A stretch of DNA of 11,411 nt, taken from the NCBI GenBank assembly GCA_016743925.1, contig JADGFH010000117.1, positions 1 to 11,411 of the forward strand. The letters are read 5' to 3'. The position numbers were made by a program, and so were the translations under genes. Every line of letters begins with the position of its first letter. The first letter of the stretch is position 1. The notes below the pieces were generated by a model that did not search any database, was not told where the DNA came from, and saw only the letters and a program-made list of their open reading frames with translations. The stretch comes from Labilibaculum sp. Its GTDB lineage: Bacteria; Bacteroidota; Bacteroidia; Bacteroidales; Marinifilaceae. This document shows positions 6,521 to 11,411 of this stretch, piece by piece.

Positions 6521-6558
6521 TTGGATCCTTATGATTTTAATAAATCATAAGGATTCAA
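6521..6558 (-). terminator. Intra-operon hairpin with T-rich tail (attenuator or processing site)
   Basis: A 13-bp perfect stem, ATCCTTATGATTT (6525-6537) and AAATCATAAGGAT (6542-6554), closes a 4-nt loop. After one mismatch it extends by three more pairs (6521-6523 with 6556-6558). On the minus strand it is followed directly by TTTGTTTT, so it has the form of an intrinsic terminator. It begins 14 nt after the DUF4843 stop, within the operon. It probably lowers read-through into the PKD-like and TlpA genes, or protects the 3' end of the SusC-SusD-DUF4843 mRNA. Confidence 0.7.
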
Positions 6559-6572
6559 ATTATATGATATTC

Positions 6573-7280
6573 TTACCAAGATTCTACAATTTCACCATCC
6601 TCATCATAAACGGGATAGTTATCCTTAAAAAATTTACTCGTTATTTTCCCATAGGTTTGCCACAAACCATATTCGGCATATATCTCATCTGTTTTTTTAG
6701 GGAAATCTCTATTAAAAAGCTTGTGGAAAACCTTATGTTTAGTTCTATTATACTTCCCAAAAAAATATTTTAAAACTCGCCAAGTCGAAGGTTCAACCAG
6801 TTGATTCGTGAAAAGTAGTTTTGCAATCAGTCTTTCTTTATATCCTAAGCGATAATCGTCCGATTCAAGCATACGAAAAGTCATACGAAAAACCGAGCTA
6901 TTCATCAAAGGATCTGTATTGTAGATAACAACAGGCACCTGACCATAAATAGAGTCAGCAGGAACCACATATCGACTTTCTAAAACTTTATAATGCTTCT
7001 CTTCTACAGCAGTCGTTAGCTTATCGACTAATTCAATCTTAAAAAACCGATCATAAGGCATAGTATTGCCCATTATTTTCGCTTGAAGCAAAACAGTATC
7101 TACTACTTTATTATTAAAGGCAAATGAATAAGACAGACTATCTAAATCTTTTGCTCTACTATTCTCAAATAATTGAAAATAAATTGCTGATTGCTCACTT
7201 GGAAATTCCATCCTATCATTTTCAGAACAAGAATAAAACAGAGCAGTGAAAATGCTTAATATGTATATGTATTTTTTCAT
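6573..7280 (-). CDS. DUF4843 lipoprotein of the SusC/SusD operon
   Basis: A 235-residue lipoprotein with a short signal peptide ending FYSC (Cys18) and SEND directly after it, a moderately acidic run compatible with surface export. Landmarks of the DUF4843 family: an N-terminal AIYFQLF strand at about 32-38 after a MEFPSEQS linker, a beta-sandwich body (PYDRFFKIELVD, HYKVLESRYVVPADS, VPVVIYNT), and a C-terminal aromatic segment beginning VLKYFFGKYNRTKHKVFHKL at about 169. The length is usual for the family. It follows the SusD gene by 12 nt, so co-transcription is near certain. Members occur almost only in SusC/SusD operons with a PKD-like lipoprotein. Function is unknown; an accessory surface subunit of the importer is the natural inference. 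Confidence 0.85.
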   Translation of the reverse strand: MKKYIYILSIFTALFYSCSENDRMEFPSEQSAIYFQLFENSRAKDLDSLSYSFAFNNKVVDTVLLQAKIMGNTMPYDRFFKIELVDKLTTAVEEKHYKVLESRYVVPADSIYGQVPVVIYNTDPLMNSSVFRMTFRMLESDDYRLGYKERLIAKLLFTNQLVEPSTWRVLKYFFGKYNRTKHKVFHKLFNRDFPKKTDEIYAEYGLWQTYGKITSKFFKDNYPVYDEDGEIVESW

Positions 7281-7292
7281 CCGTTTATTATT

Positions 7293-8759
7293 TTATTTAA
7301 TATTACCAAAATCAATTTCGCTATCAGGCAGTGGTAGTACATAAACAGCTTCAGAACCATCAATATCTGAATAATCAATATCAATGATATTCTTACGCTT
7401 CATATAATAAAACAATTGTCCTTCTGCTATAAATTCTCTTCTATATTCATTATATATTTCCTTTTCAAAATCAGCATCAATCGAAATAAAGTTATCCTCA
7501 GCATACCCGCGATTTTTTCTAACTGTATTCAAATATCCCAAAGCTTTTACTTGATTAGGTTCACATTCGGCAGCAATATAAGCCATCTCTGAAAGTCGAA
7601 GCATAGGGATATATTTTGTACCCTCTCCCCTAAAGTCATATTTATTAACAAACTCTTGAGGTCCTCCTTTTTTTTCAAACTGGTAACGATACCTGTAATC
7701 TGAATCGCCCCCTTCTCCCAACTTAAAAGGGAAATAAATAGCTTTCCTTGCATCCGAAATATAAAGCTTATTATAAGCATCCCTTTTAAAATAGTTATCT
7801 GATTTGGTATCCAATTTATCATTGAATAAATTAAAGATAATTTCATCGTAGAATATAATATCAGGGGACTCATTTCCTATTATCTTAGAATAAACATCGA
7901 TCCATTTAAATCTACCTGATTCCAACACCTCTTTTGCCGCTTCTAATGCTTTGGCTTTATCATTTTGATATAAATAGACTCTTGCCAATATGCCTGTGAT
8001 GGCATAATAGTTCATACGGCTTTTACGATATAGTAGAAAGCCATCATCATCTATATAGATATTTTCATTAACACTCATATATTCAGAATCAACATACCCA
8101 ACATTATTTGGCCTAATTGGATCGATTTCTCTAATCAATTCTTTAGCCTGAGTAAGCTCTTGAACAATTTTTTCCAACATTTTAGTAACGGTCAATTGTT
8201 GGAATGGTGTAATCTGAACTTTATCTACAAATGGGATAGCCAATGTGCTACCACCTCCTGAAGCTAATGATGGACCAAACATACGTAACAAATCAAAATG
8301 CAAGAAAGCTCTTAAAGCCTTAGTCTCTGCAAGAAAAATATTGTAATTGTCATCAGCAAACAAATCTTCCTGTCCCTCAAGGTTTTCTAACAAATTGTTA
8401 CAATTCACTATTTGAGAATACATTTTTCCCCAAATGGAATTTATTGTTCTCTCCACACCTATATGATCATATTCGTAGATTTTATCATAGTAAAATGGCT
8501 CTGAATCCGTTTCAATAACATAATTCTGAGCAAGAACATCGAGAAAACTCATCGTAAGATTACCACCATATATTGTGGAAGACGACATACCTGTATAAAT
8601 TCCGAATAAAGCCTGTCTGTACCCACGTTCTGATTCAAATAAATTCTCAGATTTAATCTCTGATTTTGGACGTACATCCAACCATTCTTCACAGGAAGAA
8701 AGCCCCAAGCTTACACAAAGCAAAGTGAATACAACTATTTTATATCTGTATTGTTTCAT
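7293..8759 (-). CDS. SusD/RagB-family substrate-binding surface lipoprotein
   Basis: A 488-residue lipoprotein (signal peptide with lipobox LSSC, Cys23, then EEWLDVRPKSE). The post-Cys C-x-x-x-L-D-V/I-x-P-K signature and the FESERGYRQALFGIYTGM segment open the SusD-like N-terminal TPR region, which runs to about residue 230 and includes ETKALRAFLHFDLLRMFG. The RagB/SusD C-terminal region covers about 300-488 and contains LRLSEMAYIAAE and the conserved EYRREFIAEGQLFYYMKRK near 438-456, ending in a PLPDSEI segment. SusD proteins form the lid over the SusC barrel and capture the ligand at the surface. The gene starts 11 nt after the SusC stop, the usual obligate pair. Ligand cannot be inferred, since the binding face varies and no degradative enzyme is in the window. 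Confidence 0.95.
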   Translation of the reverse strand: MKQYRYKIVVFTLLCVSLGLSSCEEWLDVRPKSEIKSENLFESERGYRQALFGIYTGMSSSTIYGGNLTMSFLDVLAQNYVIETDSEPFYYDKIYEYDHIGVERTINSIWGKMYSQIVNCNNLLENLEGQEDLFADDNYNIFLAETKALRAFLHFDLLRMFGPSLASGGGSTLAIPFVDKVQITPFQQLTVTKMLEKIVQELTQAKELIREIDPIRPNNVGYVDSEYMSVNENIYIDDDGFLLYRKSRMNYYAITGILARVYLYQNDKAKALEAAKEVLESGRFKWIDVYSKIIGNESPDIIFYDEIIFNLFNDKLDTKSDNYFKRDAYNKLYISDARKAIYFPFKLGEGGDSDYRYRYQFEKKGGPQEFVNKYDFRGEGTKYIPMLRLSEMAYIAAECEPNQVKALGYLNTVRKNRGYAEDNFISIDADFEKEIYNEYRREFIAEGQLFYYMKRKNIIDIDYSDIDGSEAVYVLPLPDSEIDFGNIK

Positions 8760-8770
8760 AATATCTATGT

Positions 8771-11411
8771 TTAAAATGTTGTTTGAAGTGAAAAAGTGAA
8801 TGATCTTGCAAAAGGATAACTCAATCCTCTTTCAACCTGTACTGATGAGGTGCGAAACACATCATTCATGGCAAACATTAACTTGAAACGCTCAAAGCCA
8901 TATTTCTCAACTTCAAAATCATAGGCAACATTCAATGAACTCAGTTTTAAATAATTATACTCTTCTACAAATCTTGAAGTCGGTTTTGTTTGTGTTTTAT
9001 CTTTTACATCCTTAAAGACAGCCTTATCTCCAGGTTTTCTCCATCTGCCATCATAAACTCTTCGATCAACATTGGCTCTTAAGTCTGCATTTTCAACACG
9101 ATCAATCAAAGTCTGATTATACATTTCCCCACCCAACCTGTAGTTAAAGTACATATTCAACTGAAAGCCTTTGTAAGAAAAATTGGTTCCGAAATTTCCT
9201 ATGATATCAGCATCAGTTGAACCCATAGCAACCTGATCTTTTGCATTCCATACATTCGTTTTTTGACCATCTTTATTCAAAAACACTTCCTTTCCTGTTG
9301 TGGGATCGATACCCAAAGAACGAACCGCCCAGATCGTATTGGTTGACTCACCTTCTATATATCTCACTTTGGGTCTATTAACAATATCCTCAAAATGCGT
9401 CTTTTCAAATGAACGATCCTGTTTGTCATTAATAGCAGAAAGACTGTTAGATAATTTTTTCAATTGATTTTTATTGTACATTGCTGAACCAAAAACAGAT
9501 AATGTCAGATCTGATTGTTTCAAAATAAAAACACGAGCTTTAAACTCATACCCTTTATTTTCAACTTCTCCCAAATTTTCCATATAAGTACTAAAACCCA
9601 AAGAAGTGGGTAATGAAACTGGCAAAAGAACATCCTTAGTCAAATCGTTATAGTAATTTGCAGATAAAGTCAAACGATTATTAAATAAATCAACATCAAC
9701 ACCTATATTAGTTTTAAACGTTTTTTGCCACTGTAATTTATCATTCCCCATAGCTTTCATCACAAAACCATAGCCCAAATGATATCTGGTATCGTTGTAT
9801 AATTGATAAGTAGACATGGCCTGATAAGGATTAAAATTCTGAGAACCAGTAAGTCCGTATGAAGCCCTTAATTTCAATCTATTTACAAATTCACTTCCTT
9901 CCAAAAATTTCTCATTATGCACATTCCATCCTGCTCCAACTGAGCCAAAGGGCGCCCATCTTTTATCTGCTCCAAAGCGTGATGAGGCATCAAATCGGTA
10001 AGATACATCTCCAAAATAACGATTATCGTAAGAATAATTAATCGTACCTAACCATCCTAATGAGCGTGAAACATATTCAGAACCATGAGGTCGACCATTT
10101 TTCACATATTGCCTCGCAAAAGAAACATGATCCATATCCTCGGAAGGAAAACCCTCGGCAGAAGCTGAATAGCTTTCTGACTTTTGCTCCAAAACATTAC
10201 CCGTTGTACTTAAAAACAGCATGCTATTCCCTTTCTTCAACATATAGGTATAGGTTAGACTAGCTTCAACACTGGATTTTTTACCATTCGAAACATCATA
10301 ACGCCCCTTACGTTTTATATCATCACCCCTATAGTTAGCAAAATTAGTATGTTTGCCAGGTTTGAAGACATCTGACGATGTCGTTTTTTGCGATAATGAA
10401 ATAGAGCCTCTAAGAGTTGATGATGTACTAATATTCCAGTCTACACCAAAATTATTACGAAAATTATTTGATCCATTTTTATCAATCGTATTTAAAGTTG
10501 GATTGAACAATGGATTGTATACACTGCGATCATATTTCTTCTTGTCAATTTCATACAACATCTGACCATTATCGTCCTTATATCGAAGGTAAGGATTCAT
10601 TCTCGTATACTCCCGAAAAGATCCATAAGGAGAATTGGTTGAATTAACATTATAATAGGTCAAGTTGTTTTTAAAGGTGAATTTTTCAACTCGATACTGT
10701 AAGGTTAAACCAATACCATAACGATCTCTACCTGAACCTTTCATCACTCCGTTATTATTATGATATGATAAATCCATTCCATATCTAAAAGTATTACTTC
10801 CACCCTGAAGGGCTAAGGTCTGTTTATGATTAATTTGATCTTCAACAGGTTTTTCAATCCAGTCAGTATCTACACCTTTTCGTACCTCTTTTAACTTTCG
10901 ATTATAAATTTCTTTTTTTTCTTCCATGATACCAACCAATCCGCTAACAGTATAATGCCCTGCATCATATTCCAATTGCAATTTTTCTTCTGCATTTAAA
11001 AGGTCATAATCACTCAAATCAGCAGTAATAAGCGACAAATCGACATTATAAGAAACACGCATTTTTCCTTTTTTAGGAGCATGTGTTTCAACAACTACAA
11101 CTCCATTAGCACCTCGTGATCCATAAATTGCGGTTGCCGAGGCATCTTTCAAAATTGTAAAAGATTTAACTCGATTGGGATCCATATCAAAAATAACGCT
11201 TGCATCTGCCTCAAAACCATCAAGCATAAAAAGAGGCATATTAGGATTTCCCTTAAACTCCGATTGCAGACCAGGGACACTAGCCGAACCACGTATTTGA
11301 AAATCAGGAAGCGCATTAGGATCTGATCCTGCATCTAAATTTTCAAGCATCACAAAAGATGGTTCAACTATTTGTAATGATAATAATAGATTACTACTAT
11401 TGGTCTGAACC
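8771..11411 (-). CDS. SusC/RagA-family TonB-dependent outer-membrane transporter, 5' end outside window
   Basis: The frame is open to the right edge: 879 codons are visible. The GTG at 11353 is an internal codon, not the start; upstream codons continue in frame (NLLLSLQIVEPSFV). The visible part begins inside the plug domain: a LPDFQIRG segment, then PLFMLDGFEA, DPNRVKSFTILKDASATAIY and GSRGANGVVVVET, the SusC signature. A 22-strand barrel should follow, ending SFTFSLQTTF with the terminal Phe used for barrel assembly. Full SusC proteins are about 1000-1150 residues, so the signal peptide, carboxypeptidase-like domain, TonB box and possibly an STN domain lie beyond the window. It moves the ligand across the outer membrane with energy from TonB-ExbBD. 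If an STN domain is present, a FecR/ECF sigma pair upstream would be expected. Confidence 0.95.
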   Translation of the reverse strand, partial: VQTNSSNLLLSLQIVEPSFVMLENLDAGSDPNALPDFQIRGSASVPGLQSEFKGNPNMPLFMLDGFEADASVIFDMDPNRVKSFTILKDASATAIYGSRGANGVVVVETHAPKKGKMRVSYNVDLSLITADLSDYDLLNAEEKLQLEYDAGHYTVSGLVGIMEEKKEIYNRKLKEVRKGVDTDWIEKPVEDQINHKQTLALQGGSNTFRYGMDLSYHNNNGVMKGSGRDRYGIGLTLQYRVEKFTFKNNLTYYNVNSTNSPYGSFREYTRMNPYLRYKDDNGQMLYEIDKKKYDRSVYNPLFNPTLNTIDKNGSNNFRNNFGVDWNISTSSTLRGSISLSQKTTSSDVFKPGKHTNFANYRGDDIKRKGRYDVSNGKKSSVEASLTYTYMLKKGNSMLFLSTTGNVLEQKSESYSASAEGFPSEDMDHVSFARQYVKNGRPHGSEYVSRSLGWLGTINYSYDNRYFGDVSYRFDASSRFGADKRWAPFGSVGAGWNVHNEKFLEGSEFVNRLKLRASYGLTGSQNFNPYQAMSTYQLYNDTRYHLGYGFVMKAMGNDKLQWQKTFKTNIGVDVDLFNNRLTLSANYYNDLTKDVLLPVSLPTSLGFSTYMENLGEVENKGYEFKARVFILKQSDLTLSVFGSAMYNKNQLKKLSNSLSAINDKQDRSFEKTHFEDIVNRPKVRYIEGESTNTIWAVRSLGIDPTTGKEVFLNKDGQKTNVWNAKDQVAMGSTDADIIGNFGTNFSYKGFQLNMYFNYRLGGEMYNQTLIDRVENADLRANVDRRVYDGRWRKPGDKAVFKDVKDKTQTKPTSRFVEEYNYLKLSSLNVAYDFEVEKYGFERFKLMFAMNDVFRTSSVQVERGLSYPFARSFTFSLQTTF

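Noticed and set aside
7668..7675. A8 tract in the SusD gene (and a similar one near 10913-10920 in the SusC gene) as slippage sites.
   Set aside because: Short A/T runs encoding Lys/Glu codons are frequent by chance in AT-rich genes, unlike the G9 tract.
11149..11353. GTG at 11353 taken as the start of the SusC gene.
   Set aside because: The frame stays open to the window edge upstream and encodes plausible SusC plug sequence; starting at 11353 would remove the signal peptide, TonB box and half the plug.
1..11411. CRISPR arrays, tRNA/rRNA genes, insertion sequences, attachment sites, toxin-antitoxin or phage-defence genes.
   Set aside because: No regularly spaced repeats, no transposase or integrase motifs, no RNA gene landmarks seen on either strand.

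Overview
The window comes from a Bacteroidota (Bacteroidetes) genome, most likely in or near the Bacteroidales. The reasons are a SusC/SusD pair, Bacteroidota lipoprotein signal peptides, a promoter of the TTTG-N19-TAnnTTTG type, A-rich leaders instead of Shine-Dalgarno sites, and roughly one-third G+C by eye. Genus cannot be settled from this sequence. Every convincing gene lies on the minus strand, so transcription runs from high to low coordinates.

Right part (11411 down to about 3520): a five-gene SusC/SusD-type uptake operon. In transcription order it holds a TonB-dependent SusC/RagA porin (5' end outside the window), a SusD/RagB lipoprotein, a DUF4843 lipoprotein, a PKD-like family lipoprotein, and a DUF4369-TlpA thiol-disulfide lipoprotein. 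The first three genes are tightly packed (11-12 nt gaps). A 96-nt gap before the PKD-like gene holds a strong hairpin followed by a T-rich stretch and a TAnnTTTG box, probably an internal attenuator or processing point with possible re-initiation. A 13-bp stem hairpin after the TlpA gene probably ends the operon. No glycoside hydrolase, lyase or peptidase is present, so the substrate cannot be named.

Middle and left part (about 3500 down to 600): a looser, partly decayed area. It contains a secreted thioredoxin-like protein with a long helical C-terminal region, a relic resembling the C-terminus of another protein of that kind, a standalone DUF4369 lipoprotein lacking the expected redoxin domain, and a frame-broken coding scrap between the operon terminator and the thioredoxin gene. 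It looks like a paralogous cluster of extracytoplasmic redox proteins eroding after duplication or rearrangement.

Left edge (140 down to 1): the first 46 codons of an ECF sigma factor. Immediately upstream is a near-ideal Bacteroidota housekeeping promoter, placed so close to the ATG that the mRNA should be leaderless or nearly so. This gene probably opens a second ECF sigma-controlled locus continuing off the left edge.

The most notable signals are a G9 homopolymer inside the PKD-like surface lipoprotein gene (candidate phase-variable switch), the internal hairpin plus promoter-like box in the operon, the leaderless ECF sigma start, and the pairing of a SusC/D importer with redox proteins.
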